Positions 1 through 8,285 of a DNA stretch of 64,000 bases are shown here, one piece after another (within the stretch, counting starts at the first letter, position 1; each line of letters starts with the position of its first letter). Origin of the DNA: Syntrophobacteraceae bacterium (GTDB lineage: Bacteria; Desulfobacterota; Syntrophobacteria; Syntrophobacterales; Syntrophobacteraceae). The notes under the pieces were generated by a model. The model ran no database searches. It was not told where the DNA came from and saw only the letters and a list, made by a program, of their open reading frames with translations. Location: positions 24,294 through 88,293 of the forward strand of contig PXBG01000074.1 in the NCBI GenBank assembly GCA_003566995.1, in the 5' to 3' direction. Position numbers and translations under genes: made by a program.

Positions 1-2
1 TT

Positions 3-1841
3 TACAGGCATCTCATGGCGTTGTCGATCCTGGCCGCAGTTCTGGGCTTTTCCATTTTTGCCTGGAATTCCGGTCACAGTGCCGTCGACTCCGCAAAACA
101 GGAATCGGTCAAGAAACTGGAGCCCTGGAATCTCCTGGCAGTCACCGACACAGCCTATCTGGCAATTGCAAAGCAAATCCAGAAAATGCAATGGGGCGAG
201 TGGACCGAAGTGAACGCTTTCTACCCCAACCAGGTCTCCTACCAATGGCTGAGCGGCTGGGAAGGTCCCAGCGGCTACCATGAAGGAGCCGGGCAATCCC
301 ACACCCTCGGTGCGAGATCAATTCCGGACACCACGTCCTGTGTGGCCTGCCACTATACAGGTGGTTTTGAGCAGCCATGGAATTCCAAAACGGACCTGGG
401 TGGACAAAGCGACTATGAAAAACCGGCAACACGGCAGATCAAGGTTCGCGCTGCATACGATGAAGACCGGATCTACCTTTGGGCACAGTGGCCATCGAAG
501 ACCGATGCGAGCGGACGGGGGTTGTCCGATTCTGCAGGTCCTGTGACCGTGCACCAGACCTTTCGCTTTGACGGCGAAGGTTTCGGAGATCAGGGCATGG
601 GGCGCATTGCGGGCCCCAAAGCCATTGAAGTGGACCATGTGGACCAGCTCAAGCCCGGGAATCGTTTCAATTACGAAGATCGCCTGACGGTCATGAGCGT
701 ACCCGCTGCAAAAGATTTGAAAGACCCTTTGGGAGGGAGCTTCAACGCCCACGGGTGTTTCATGGCATGCCACGGCGACCTGCGAAACATGCCACGCGAC
801 CAGGAAAAAGTTCAGAAATATGACTTTGCGGAAAATCCCATACTGGGCGAAAAGGGCATGAACGTGAGCGATCTTCGCCATTATATCCTTCGAAGCCGCA
901 ATGTGGACCCCAATGACGACCCGCGGGAACACTACGGAACCCGCTTCCCCAGTGACATGGATTCCTTTGAGGATTATCTTTCACAAGTGGTTGTGCCGGA
1001 CCTGGAAAAGGGAAACTACATCGACCTGTGGCAGGCCCGCACGGGACGCTCCATTCCCATGGGACACGCTTCCGCAGACTACATTCATGCTTATCGCCTT
1101 CACAACAACCAGCACATCGATGCCAGCGACAACTGGGCAGAAAGCGGCACCCAGAACTGGTTCAACAACCGTCCGAATCCAGACCGCAACCATCACATGC
1201 AATGGATCTACGACGCCCGGAAAACAGGGTATTGGGCCATTCATGAAAATGAACTGGCAGCAAAGATGAGACAGGGAGAAGGGCCGCTCATCACGGAAGG
1301 AAAAGACAGGAATGCCATCCACCTGACCGAGGATGACCTTTTCGTCTGGGACGAGGAGAGGAAGGATTTCCGCCTCACGGAAGATGTGACGCACAGTGGC
1401 AAAATCATCGCTTCCAAGGGAAGTCTTCTGGGCGCCGATCTGTTGCGCGAAGGCGATCTGGTGCCGAGGCGGGCCCTGCAAAAAGCTGAAGGGGCAAGAA
1501 GCACGGTGCTGTCTTTTGCCAGCTGGAACGAAGGGGTCTACAATGTGGTCTTTGTGCGGGAAAGAGACGTTCAGGTCGACGGCAAAGCCACCACGGATCA
1601 CTCCTTCGACCCCGAAACGGGACACACCATGGCTTTTTCCATATTCGACGACCATGCAAGCAACCGCAGCCATTACGTCACTTTTCCCATGGGCCTGATC
1701 GACGAAAAAGCGGGTGAGGAAGTCTACCATGCAAATCCCGCCGTCCACGACAACACGCCCGTCATACTGGCCAGGAACAATGAAAAAAAAAAGACAAAGA
1801 AGCGGACGCTGAGCCGGTCCATCAACAATTGGTCAAAATAA
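3..1841 (+). CDS. Ethylbenzene dehydrogenase-type (EB_dh) haem-binding protein, 5' end probably outside window
   Basis: This looks like a periplasmic haem protein of the EB_dh (ethylbenzene dehydrogenase gamma/DMSO-dehydrogenase haem subunit) type. The reading frame is open to the window edge. The first ATG (15) is followed directly by a hydrophobic segment (about residues 1-17), and the residues encoded before it (Y-R-H-L) would form the charged n-region of a signal anchor, so the true start is probably upstream. A c-type haem motif CVACH lies at residues 109-113 (counted from ATG 15), and an unusual C-x3-C-H (CFMACH) at 248-253. The C-terminus (EKKKTKKRTLSRS) is encoded just after a ten-A run and looks out of frame. 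The next gene, a pentahaem cytochrome, continues naturally if one base is re-read, so the two may be one protein. Family assignment rests on general resemblance and the haem motifs. Confidence 0.7.
   Translation, partial: YRHLMALSILAAVLGFSIFAWNSGHSAVDSAKQESVKKLEPWNLLAVTDTAYLAIAKQIQKMQWGEWTEVNAFYPNQVSYQWLSGWEGPSGYHEGAGQSHTLGARSIPDTTSCVACHYTGGFEQPWNSKTDLGGQSDYEKPATRQIKVRAAYDEDRIYLWAQWPSKTDASGRGLSDSAGPVTVHQTFRFDGEGFGDQGMGRIAGPKAIEVDHVDQLKPGNRFNYEDRLTVMSVPAAKDLKDPLGGSFNAHGCFMACHGDLRNMPRDQEKVQKYDFAENPILGEKGMNVSDLRHYILRSRNVDPNDDPREHYGTRFPSDMDSFEDYLSQVVVPDLEKGNYIDLWQARTGRSIPMGHASADYIHAYRLHNNQHIDASDNWAESGTQNWFNNRPNPDRNHHMQWIYDARKTGYWAIHENELAAKMRQGEGPLITEGKDRNAIHLTEDDLFVWDEERKDFRLTEDVTHSGKIIASKGSLLGADLLREGDLVPRRALQKAEGARSTVLSFASWNEGVYNVVFVRERDVQVDGKATTDHSFDPETGHTMAFSIFDDHASNRSHYVTFPMGLIDEKAGEEVYHANPAVHDNTPVILARNNEKKKTKKRTLSRSINNWSK
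1783..1792 (+). other. A10 homopolymer, candidate frameshift or transcript-slippage site
   Basis: Ten consecutive A residues lie at the junction of the EB_dh-type gene and the pentahaem cytochrome. Re-reading one A (-1) moves the upstream frame into the downstream frame and joins them into a protein of roughly 1,000 residues with one signal sequence. This could be transcriptional slippage, ribosomal frameshifting, a real mutation or an assembly error. The sequence alone does not decide. Confidence 0.6.
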
Positions 1842-3031
1842 ACCAGTTCGAAGGGGGAGCTTTCGACCACCCGGACAACTGCGCGGCATGTCACCAGGAA
1901 ATCCATGACGCATGGTCCAAGAGCAAGCACCGATATGCATGGGAGGATCCTTTCTACCAGCCCGACTACCTGTTGGCCAGCAGAGAGACGGAAGGGTTCA
2001 CGGACATATTTTGTGGAGAATGCCACGCCCCCGTTGCCGTTCGCACACAGCAACTGCCTCCACCAGACGGCAGCCTGTTCGACGCCACAGCCAAAAAGGG
2101 TGTCTCGTGTGATTACTGCCACACGGTGAAGGAGGTCGTGGAACCGGTGAACGTCAAGACCATTTCCGATCCGGGGCGGATCAAGCGGGGCCCCAGGGGA
2201 GAAGGAGAATCTCCCTACCATGAAATGATGTTTTCAAAAGTTCACACGGAGTCGGCCTTTTGTGGTGCCTGCCACAACGTGGTGCACCCCACTTCCGGAG
2301 CGGTTGTCATCGACACCTTCGCCGACTGGGAAGAAGGGCCTTATGCCAAGGAAGGCACACGCTGTCAGGACTGTCACATGACCCCGGGACCCGGGGTTGA
2401 AAAAAACCCCGGAAAATCCAGCTTCATGGGCAGCGAAAGGGACCATGTGCCCACTCACTTTTTCCCTGGAGGCAGCGTGTTTTTTCAACAGCGGGAGGGC
2501 AATGAAAGAGAGATGGAACTGGCAAAAGAAATGCTGCAGGCCGCCGCTGAACTGGAAACCGAGGCCCATGCCACACAGGAGGGCATGGAGCTTGTGGTCA
2601 AGGTGAAAAATGTGGGCGCGGGCCACAAGATCCCCACGGGCGTGACCTACATCCGCAAAATGTGGCTGGAAGTGACCGTGACCAATGGTCAGGGGAAAGT
2701 GCTTCACACATCGGGACAGGTTAAGGAAAGCAATCATGTTGATCCCGACACCATTTTTTACCACAAGGTTTTCAGAGACGAAGAGGGCAACCTGACCCCC
2801 AAGAGCTGGCTGGCAGAAGAAATCGCCTATGACCGAAGGATACCGGCCAAGGGCCACGATGTACAATCCTTCTCCATAGCGCTGGATGAGAACGAAACAA
2901 CCGATCTTCAGGTCACTGTTCGCCTCCTGTATCGTTCCATGAGCCAGGAGGCGGCGGACCAATTGGGCATCGATGGAATCAAGGTTCCGGAAATCGAAAT
3001 GGCCCGGTCCGAGTTGTCAGTCACTCTTTGA
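1829..3031 (+). CDS. Pentahaem c-type cytochrome, likely C-terminal half of a frameshift-split protein
   Basis: This is a multihaem electron-transfer protein with five CxxCH motifs, at residues 18-22 (CAACH), 62-66 (CGECH), 94-98 (CDYCH), 145-149 (CGACH) and 179-183 (CQDCH). They are followed by about 200 residues of beta-rich sequence without haem motifs. The only start in this frame is TTG 1829, and no Shine-Dalgarno sequence precedes it. There is no signal peptide, although c-type haem attachment happens in the periplasm. Upstream of the TTG the same frame stays open back to a TGA at 1781 and reads D-K-E-A-D-A-E-P-V-H-Q-Q, which resembles real protein. It meets the preceding gene at the A10 run 1783-1792. 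I therefore read it as the continuation of the EB_dh protein after a -1 shift, or a homopolymer error in the sequence. Confidence 0.75.
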   Translation: MVKINQFEGGAFDHPDNCAACHQEIHDAWSKSKHRYAWEDPFYQPDYLLASRETEGFTDIFCGECHAPVAVRTQQLPPPDGSLFDATAKKGVSCDYCHTVKEVVEPVNVKTISDPGRIKRGPRGEGESPYHEMMFSKVHTESAFCGACHNVVHPTSGAVVIDTFADWEEGPYAKEGTRCQDCHMTPGPGVEKNPGKSSFMGSERDHVPTHFFPGGSVFFQQREGNEREMELAKEMLQAAAELETEAHATQEGMELVVKVKNVGAGHKIPTGVTYIRKMWLEVTVTNGQGKVLHTSGQVKESNHVDPDTIFYHKVFRDEEGNLTPKSWLAEEIAYDRRIPAKGHDVQSFSIALDENETTDLQVTVRLLYRSMSQEAADQLGIDGIKVPEIEMARSELSVTL

Positions 3032-3080
3032 TCCGGCAGCATGAACCTGGGCCAAACCACTTGGGGATTGCGCCTTGTCC

Positions 3081-3180
3081 TGCTGCGTCACCCCCGCCCA
3101 AGGGGTGGTCCGGAATAACTCAAGCCCTATTGATTCATCCAACACCGTGCCCCCGCGCAGGCGGGGGTCCAGAAAACCTT
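3081..3180. repeat. Palindromic GC-rich repeat (copy 1)
   Basis: The interval between the cytochrome and gatB carries a near-perfect palindrome, CCCCCGCGCAGGCGGGGG (3150-3167), flanked by GT and TCCAG. A partial related unit (GTCACCCCCGC) lies near 3086. The same core, GCGCAGGCGGG, recurs near 40398 and 48505, so it belongs to a dispersed REP-like family. Here it sits between the 3' ends of two convergent genes, where it could act as a bidirectional transcription stop. Confidence 0.6.
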
Positions 3181-3194
3181 TGATAAAAGGCCCT

Positions 3195-4628
3195 TCAGCC
3201 CAATTTTTTGGTCATGAGTTCCTTGAGAACCCGAGGGTTGGCCTTTCCCTTTGAAGCCTGCATGGCCTGCCCCATGAGAAAACCCATGGCCTTGGAAGCT
3301 CCTTTTCGAAAGTTTTCCACGGCGGAAGGGTTTTCCGCAAGGACTCGATCCACCAGGGCTTCCAGTTCCTCTGCGCCCGAAACCTGCCGATAGCCACATT
3401 GGTCCACGATTTCCGCCGCCGTTGCGGTGCTTTCCAGAAGCCGTTTCAAAACGTCCCGGGCGGCATTGACATTGATTTCCTCCCGCCCCAACATGAACAG
3501 GAGACCAGCAAACCGCCCGGGATCCAGTGACGTGGTCTCCAGGGAAACTTCCCTCTCCTTGAGGAGGGGAAGCAACTGCGTGGCGATCCACTGGGCTGCC
3601 AGCCGGGGAGGGGCCTCATGATCAAGGGCTTTTTCAAAATACCCGGAGACTTCCCTTTCGGAACTCATGTGCTGAGCCTCCTCGTGTGTCAGCCCATATC
3701 GGGTCACGAAACGCTCCACCTTGGCACCCGGCATCTCGGGCATCTTTTGGATGATCTCCTGGAGCCAGGAGTCTTCAACCACAACGGGAGGCACGGAAGG
3801 ATCGGGCACGCACGGGCCTTCAAATTTCCCACGCATGGGTACGGTGATGCGTGCGTCAGGTTCCCAGAGGCGCGTGTGCATGACGACGGGCTCTCCCCCC
3901 CTGACGCATTCCACCTGGCGGTCCATTTCAAAGGCAATGGCATCGCCCACATGGCGGATGGAATTCATGTTTTTGATTTCAACCTTGGGGTTGAGGAGGT
4001 CTCTTCCAAGGGGTCGCACCGAAACATTGGCGTCCACCCGCATGCTTCCCTGCTCCATGCTGCATTGCGAGCACTCGGAATAGCGCAGCTGCGTTCTCAG
4101 CACCCGAAGAAATTCCATGGCATCCCGGGGGCTGTGCAGGTCGGGCTCGGTGACGATCTCCACCAAGGGAGTGCCCGCCCGGTTGAAATCCACCAGGCTC
4201 ACGGGCGTTCTGCCTTCCTTTTCGTGCACCAGGCGAGCCACATCTTCTTCCATATGGATTTTCTGAATCCTGATTCTTTGGGAATTCCCATCTTCCCCCA
4301 CAATGTCCAGCCAGCCATTCCTGGCCAGGGGCCGGTGGAACTGGGAAAGCTGATATCCTTTTGGAAGGTCCGGATAATAGTACACTTTCTGGTCGAAAGC
4401 GCTTTTTTCCTGAATCTGGCAGTTGAGCGCCAGACAGGCCAAGGTGGCTTTCTCCAGGGCTTCCTGGCTGAATCGAGGGAGATTCCCGGGCAGCCAGAGG
4501 CAAATGGGGCAGGTGTTCCTGTTGGGTTCATCGCCCGGCCTGTTTGGACAATTGCAAAACATTTTTGTCGCGCAATTCAACTGAACATGAATTTCGAGGC
4601 CGATCACCGCTTGAAATCCCTGGGTCAT
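3195..4628 (-). CDS. gatB: Asp/Glu-tRNA amidotransferase subunit B
   Basis: GatB phosphorylates Asp-tRNA(Asn) or Glu-tRNA(Gln) and transfers ammonia to it in the GatCAB complex. At 477 residues it is full length. The N-terminal GLEIHVQL motif carries the Glu and His that bind metal and phosphate. The zinc cysteines are present (FCNC and CPIC), as are YYYPDLPKGYQ, HMEED and DFNRAGTPLVEIVTEPDL, so the kinase and transamidase site looks intact. The C-terminal helical YqeY/GatB domain ends normally in RVLKELMTKKLG. The start ATG at 4628 overlaps the stop of the GatA-like gene by 4 nt, so the two are translationally coupled. The usual glycine in the CPVCLGLPG motif is Trp here (CPICLWLPG). Confidence 0.97.
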   Translation of the reverse strand: MTQGFQAVIGLEIHVQLNCATKMFCNCPNRPGDEPNRNTCPICLWLPGNLPRFSQEALEKATLACLALNCQIQEKSAFDQKVYYYPDLPKGYQLSQFHRPLARNGWLDIVGEDGNSQRIRIQKIHMEEDVARLVHEKEGRTPVSLVDFNRAGTPLVEIVTEPDLHSPRDAMEFLRVLRTQLRYSECSQCSMEQGSMRVDANVSVRPLGRDLLNPKVEIKNMNSIRHVGDAIAFEMDRQVECVRGGEPVVMHTRLWEPDARITVPMRGKFEGPCVPDPSVPPVVVEDSWLQEIIQKMPEMPGAKVERFVTRYGLTHEEAQHMSSEREVSGYFEKALDHEAPPRLAAQWIATQLLPLLKEREVSLETTSLDPGRFAGLLFMLGREEINVNAARDVLKRLLESTATAAEIVDQCGYRQVSGAEELEALVDRVLAENPSAVENFRKGASKAMGFLMGQAMQASKGKANPRVLKELMTKKLG

Positions 4629-5845
4629 GCCGATCCCTCCCTGTGCGCCACCAGTCTGTCCGCCAGGGAAAACAGCTTTTCGTCTTCCAGGTAGGACCCC
4701 ACCACCTGCAGTCCCATGTCTCTTCCTGCGCTTCGGTAAAGACCGGGAAGGGAGAGGGCCGGCTGGCCCGTGACATTGGCCGGAAGGGTGCAGGAAAAAG
4801 CGCTGTAAAGCTCTTTGAGCGACCGGGCCTGAAAAGCGTCCCGGGCATTGTCCTGTGTGGGAATGACAAGCATGTCCAACTCCCGGAAGAACTTCCTGGT
4901 TTCTTGAACGAGGCGCGCACGAATCCGACAGGCATTTTCAAAGGCCGCATAGTTTTCGAACTGAAAATAGGCTCCCTGAAAAAGGAACGTTTTCAAAAGG
5001 AGCCCAAAGGACTCGCGCCGTGTCTTCACATACATGTCGTTCCAGTTTTTCGCCCCCGTTGCGCGATGCCCAAAGCGCACACCATCGTACTTGCCACAGC
5101 TGGACGAAGCTTCCACCGAAGCGATCACCTGATGGGCCACGGGAAAAAGGTGAAACTCCTTCATCTCCACCTGGCGAAGGGTGACGCCTGCCCCCTCCAG
5201 TTCTCCAAGGGCAAGGGAAAAAGCTTCGCGTTCTTCAGAACTCAGCCTTTCGAGGGACTGGGGGAAAAAGCCGGCGACCATGCCATTTCTTCCTGACCCT
5301 GTTTGCGCCCCTTCCGCCACCAGCTCAGAAGGCACCACCATGGACGGATCCCTTTCGTCAAAGGAGGCAATGGCACTGAAGATGGCGGAAATGTCTTTCC
5401 AGCGAGCGGCGAGGATTCCGCAGCATTCCATGGATGGTGCCAGGCCCGTCAGTCCGAAGCGGGAAATCCGTCCCCAGCTTGGCTTGAACCCGAAGAGCCC
5501 CGCTCGTGCCGCAGCCATGCGCGCTTCCCCCAAAACATCGATCATGAAAGCCGCGTCCACATGCTTTTCCGCCACAGCCCGCGCCGCACTGTCGCGGGTA
5601 ACTCCCAGGCCCAGTTCGCTGCAATGGGTGTTTCCTACCAGGACCCCACCTTCTCCTTTGACCCGCTGAACCACAGTGGCATCCTCCAGGGGAACAAACC
5701 CCTTGAGAGCCCTGGAACCACCCTCGCAGGGCCATCCTTGCACGCAGAACAGTGACTGGACTCCCACCCGTTTTCCAAGAAGGCCTCCTTCAGACTTCGC
5801 GGCAACCGGTGCCGGGTCCACATGGGAAAAGACTTCCGAATGCAT
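4625..5845 (-). CDS. GatA-like protein lacking the amidase catalytic triad
   Basis: This is a GatA/amidase-fold protein of about 406 residues, against about 485 for normal GatA. I chose ATG 5845 because GGAGGG lies 5 nt upstream; a TTG at 5869 is also in frame. Recognisable GatA blocks are KGFVPLEDATVVQRVKGEGG, GLFGFKPSWGRISRFGL, DGVRFGHR and PALSLPGLY. The Ser-cisSer-Lys triad is gone. The GIKDN lysine is Gln (GVQSL, residue 30). The glycine/serine-rich loop carrying the cis-Ser is deleted. The nucleophile segment DTGGSIRQPAA reads DVLGEARMAAA. The protein also lacks roughly the first 60-70 residues of GatA. It keeps the operon position of gatA between the gatC-bearing aspS and gatB. It is probably a structural pseudoenzyme that cannot hydrolyse glutamine, unless another GatA is encoded elsewhere. 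Confidence 0.85.
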   Translation of the reverse strand: MHSEVFSHVDPAPVAAKSEGGLLGKRVGVQSLFCVQGWPCEGGSRALKGFVPLEDATVVQRVKGEGGVLVGNTHCSELGLGVTRDSAARAVAEKHVDAAFMIDVLGEARMAAARAGLFGFKPSWGRISRFGLTGLAPSMECCGILAARWKDISAIFSAIASFDERDPSMVVPSELVAEGAQTGSGRNGMVAGFFPQSLERLSSEEREAFSLALGELEGAGVTLRQVEMKEFHLFPVAHQVIASVEASSSCGKYDGVRFGHRATGAKNWNDMYVKTRRESFGLLLKTFLFQGAYFQFENYAAFENACRIRARLVQETRKFFRELDMLVIPTQDNARDAFQARSLKELYSAFSCTLPANVTGQPALSLPGLYRSAGRDMGLQVVGSYLEDEKLFSLADRLVAHREGSA

Positions 5846-5878
5846 CGTATCCCTCCGGGACTCGATCAAGTCCCCCGC

Positions 5879-5897
5879 AGGGGCGCAGCGCGCCCCT
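5879..5897 (-). other. Intercistronic hairpin between aspS-gatC and gatA-like gene
   Basis: A perfect 8-bp inverted repeat, AGGGGCGC/GCGCCCCT with a 3-nt loop, lies in the 92-bp gap between the two genes. In the direction of transcription no T-run follows, so it is more likely an RNA-processing or stability element than a terminator. Confidence 0.4.
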
Positions 5898-5937
5898 TTT
5901 CAATGATGAACGACAGGCCAAGCCATATTTTCGGTGT

Positions 5938-8058
5938 TCAAGGGTCGAGAACACTGGCCACTTTGAAGTAGTCGCCCTTGACGGACGGGGCGTTTTTGAA
6001 GACCTCTCCCGTTTGGGCAAAAGCACAGACCCGTGCTGTTTGGTGCTCCCTCAAGGGGCCGGCCACCCTGTGCGGCGCGTAAACGGGCTCCTCCTCGCCA
6101 GCCCTTTGCCCGGCCACATCAGCCAGTTGGGCCGCTTCCTTCAATGCCTCCATGACCGCGGGCTTTTCCTCCTCTCCCAGGCCAATGCGCGCCGCCCAGG
6201 AAAGGGAATCTATGAGCTCTCCACGCTCTCCCATTCCCGGAACAGACGGCACTTCAACCAGATCCAGAAGCCCCAGTTCCTTCAACTGATCCTGCGAAAC
6301 TTCCGAAGGAGCCTCCGTCAGGGGGCAGAAAGCGCTTCGGTTTTTGGGAAAGGCCGTGACTTCCCGAATGGAGGGGGTGCCCAGCACCATGGAAACCACC
6401 CGGTCCAGGCCGAGAGCCAGCCCTCCGTGCGGGGGCGCTCCAAAATCCAGGGCTCGAAGGAAAAAACCGAACTTTTCTTCCACTTCCTCATGGGAGAGGC
6501 CCAGGGCGCGGAAGACCTTGAGCTGCAGTTCCTTTTGGTTGATGCGCATGCTCCCACCCCCGAGCTCCTCGCCATTCATCACCAGATCATAGGCTCGGGA
6601 GAGGACCGAGAGCAGTCCCTGGCGATCATCTGGATCCAAATCGTCGCCATGAGGAGACGTGAAAGGGTGGTGATTGGAAGTGACCCCATCTTCCGTGGCC
6701 TCAAAAAGGGGAAAGTCCGTGACCCACAAGGGGCAAAAGGCATGGGGAGAAATCAATTCCAGCCTGTGGCCAAGGTGAAGCCTCAGCTGTCCCAATGCGG
6801 AAACCACCGTCTCGTAGGAAGGGTCCGCAATCATGAGGACCACGTCTCCAGTGACCGCGTCAAAGCGTTCCACAATGGATCGCTTTTCCTGGTCGCTGAA
6901 AAACTGAACGATGTTGGAATCCAGGTCCCCGTCCATGACGCGCATCCAGGTCATGCCCTTGGCACCGAAGGAAGGCACGATTTCCCTGGCATACTCGTTT
7001 TGGAGCACGTTTTTGCTGAGCTTTTCCGACTGCCCGCGCACATTGATGCCCTTGATGCATCCGCCGCGCTGAAGAACTTGCCTGAAGATGCCGTAGCGGG
7101 TGTTTTGAAAAAGGTCCGTGGCCTCCACAAATCGCAGGCCAAAACGCAGGTCCGGACGATCCGTGCCGCAGGAGTCCATGGCTTCACGGTAAGTCATGCG
7201 AGGAAAAGGACGGGGCAGATCGATGGAACCGACCCGGAACATGCGGCAGACCATTTCTTCGGTGAGTTCACAGATGAAATGGTCGTCCATGAAGGAAGCT
7301 TCAAGGTCCAGCTGAGTGAATTCCGGCTGCCGGTTGGGCCGCAGATCTTCGTCCCGGAAGCATCGGGTCACCTGAAAATACCGCTCCAAACCGGCCACCA
7401 TGAGGAGTTGCTTGAACAGCTGGGGCGACTGAGGCAGAGCGTAAAACTGCCCGGGAAAATGCCGGCTCGGCACCAGGTAGTCCCTGGCTCCCTCGGGAGT
7501 GCTCTTGGTGAGCATGGGGGTTTCCACCTCCATGAAACCTTGCTCATGAAGGAAGTCACGGGCGGTCTTGATGATTGCGTAACGCTTGAAAAGGTTTTCC
7601 TGCATGGTGGGACGGCGCAGGTCGAGATACCGGTATTGCAGCCTGAGGTCCTCGGCAACGGAGTCGGTTCGCCTGGCCCCCCCTTCCGCCAGCATGGCTT
7701 TTTCGGAAACGGGAAAAGGAAGGGTTTGTGCGCCACTGAGAATGGTGAGTTCGTCGGCGCTGACCTCAAGGGTGCCCGTTTGGATGTGAGGGTTTTCCGT
7801 GCCCTGAGCCCTCCGGTTCACCACTCCCCTGACCTGAACACAATACTCATTGCGAAGGGATTCCGAAAGCCTGCACACGTGCGAAGGGGTGACTTCCGGA
7901 CTGAAGACCACCTGAATGACCCCTGACCGGTCCCTCAGGTGGATGAACAGGACATCTCCGTGGTCTCTCAGGGCATCCACCCAACCCGCAAGATGCACCC
8001 GCTGTCCCACATGGGAGAGCTTGAGGCTGCCACAAAACACTCGACCATCCTTTGACAT
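5938..8058 (-). CDS. aspS: Aspartyl-tRNA synthetase fused to GatC
   Basis: This is a bacterial-type AspRS with an added C-terminal domain: 706 residues against about 590 for the family. The N-terminal anticodon-binding OB fold includes HLAGWVDALRDHGD. The class II core follows, with motif 2 (TRCFRDEDLRPNRQPEFTQ), a GAD insert, and motif 3 (GLALGLDRVVSMVLG). AspRS normally ends shortly after CPLTEAP (about residue 590). Here a linker leads to residues 615-706, which match GatC along its length: an LIDSLSWAARIGLGEEEK helix, the GPLREHQTARV segment and the ending FKNAPSVKGDYFKVASVLD. GatC bridges GatA and GatB, so the fusion would tether AspRS to the amidotransferase and favour Asp-tRNA(Asn) channelling. 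No separate gatC is seen here. This implies, without proving, a non-discriminating AspRS. The gatA-like gene and gatB follow in the same direction. Confidence 0.95.
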   Translation of the reverse strand: MSKDGRVFCGSLKLSHVGQRVHLAGWVDALRDHGDVLFIHLRDRSGVIQVVFSPEVTPSHVCRLSESLRNEYCVQVRGVVNRRAQGTENPHIQTGTLEVSADELTILSGAQTLPFPVSEKAMLAEGGARRTDSVAEDLRLQYRYLDLRRPTMQENLFKRYAIIKTARDFLHEQGFMEVETPMLTKSTPEGARDYLVPSRHFPGQFYALPQSPQLFKQLLMVAGLERYFQVTRCFRDEDLRPNRQPEFTQLDLEASFMDDHFICELTEEMVCRMFRVGSIDLPRPFPRMTYREAMDSCGTDRPDLRFGLRFVEATDLFQNTRYGIFRQVLQRGGCIKGINVRGQSEKLSKNVLQNEYAREIVPSFGAKGMTWMRVMDGDLDSNIVQFFSDQEKRSIVERFDAVTGDVVLMIADPSYETVVSALGQLRLHLGHRLELISPHAFCPLWVTDFPLFEATEDGVTSNHHPFTSPHGDDLDPDDRQGLLSVLSRAYDLVMNGEELGGGSMRINQKELQLKVFRALGLSHEEVEEKFGFFLRALDFGAPPHGGLALGLDRVVSMVLGTPSIREVTAFPKNRSAFCPLTEAPSEVSQDQLKELGLLDLVEVPSVPGMGERGELIDSLSWAARIGLGEEEKPAVMEALKEAAQLADVAGQRAGEEEPVYAPHRVAGPLREHQTARVCAFAQTGEVFKNAPSVKGDYFKVASVLDP

Positions 8059-8151
8059 GCTTTTGTTGCCCTTTCTTCATAATGTGTGAAAATGGAGGCA
8101 GAGGCCGGTTCACTTCCACCGCCCCTCCTCCAGAAAGCGCCACACAATCAG

Positions 8152-8180
8152 TTGCACTGATAACGGGGCGCCAGTATAAG
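8152..8180 (+). promoter_or_regulatory. Candidate sigma-70 promoter for hisF
   Basis: TTGCAC (8152-8157), 17 nt, then TATAAG (8175-8180). The -10 is good and the -35 weak. The start would be near 8187, giving a leader of about 100 nt. The -10 shares bases with the aspS promoter candidate on the other strand. Confidence 0.4.
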
Positions 8181-8201
8181 TAAAACTCAAATGAATGAAA
8201 A
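8173..8201 (-). promoter_or_regulatory. Candidate sigma-70 promoter for aspS operon
   Basis: On the minus strand TTTTCA (8201-8196) is followed after 17 nt by TATACT (8178-8173). This would start transcription near 8166, about 110 nt before aspS. Its -10 overlaps that of the opposing hisF promoter candidate. Confidence 0.45.
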
Positions 8202-8285
8202 GGATGGATTGAGAAACCGGGAGGCTGCCATTGGGCAAGCGGCTTCAAAACAAAACTCCCTGACAGAGAAAGGATTTTTAAAGGA

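Noticed and set aside
3140..3180. Palindrome considered as a CRISPR repeat or tRNA arm
   Set aside because: There are no regular spacers, and no tRNA cloverleaf can be drawn; it is one of three dispersed palindromes.
5752..7926. A 724-codon open frame on the plus strand opposite aspS
   Set aside because: It is antisense to a well-supported AspRS-GatC gene, has no recognisable domain and reflects the high-GC codon bias of the real gene.
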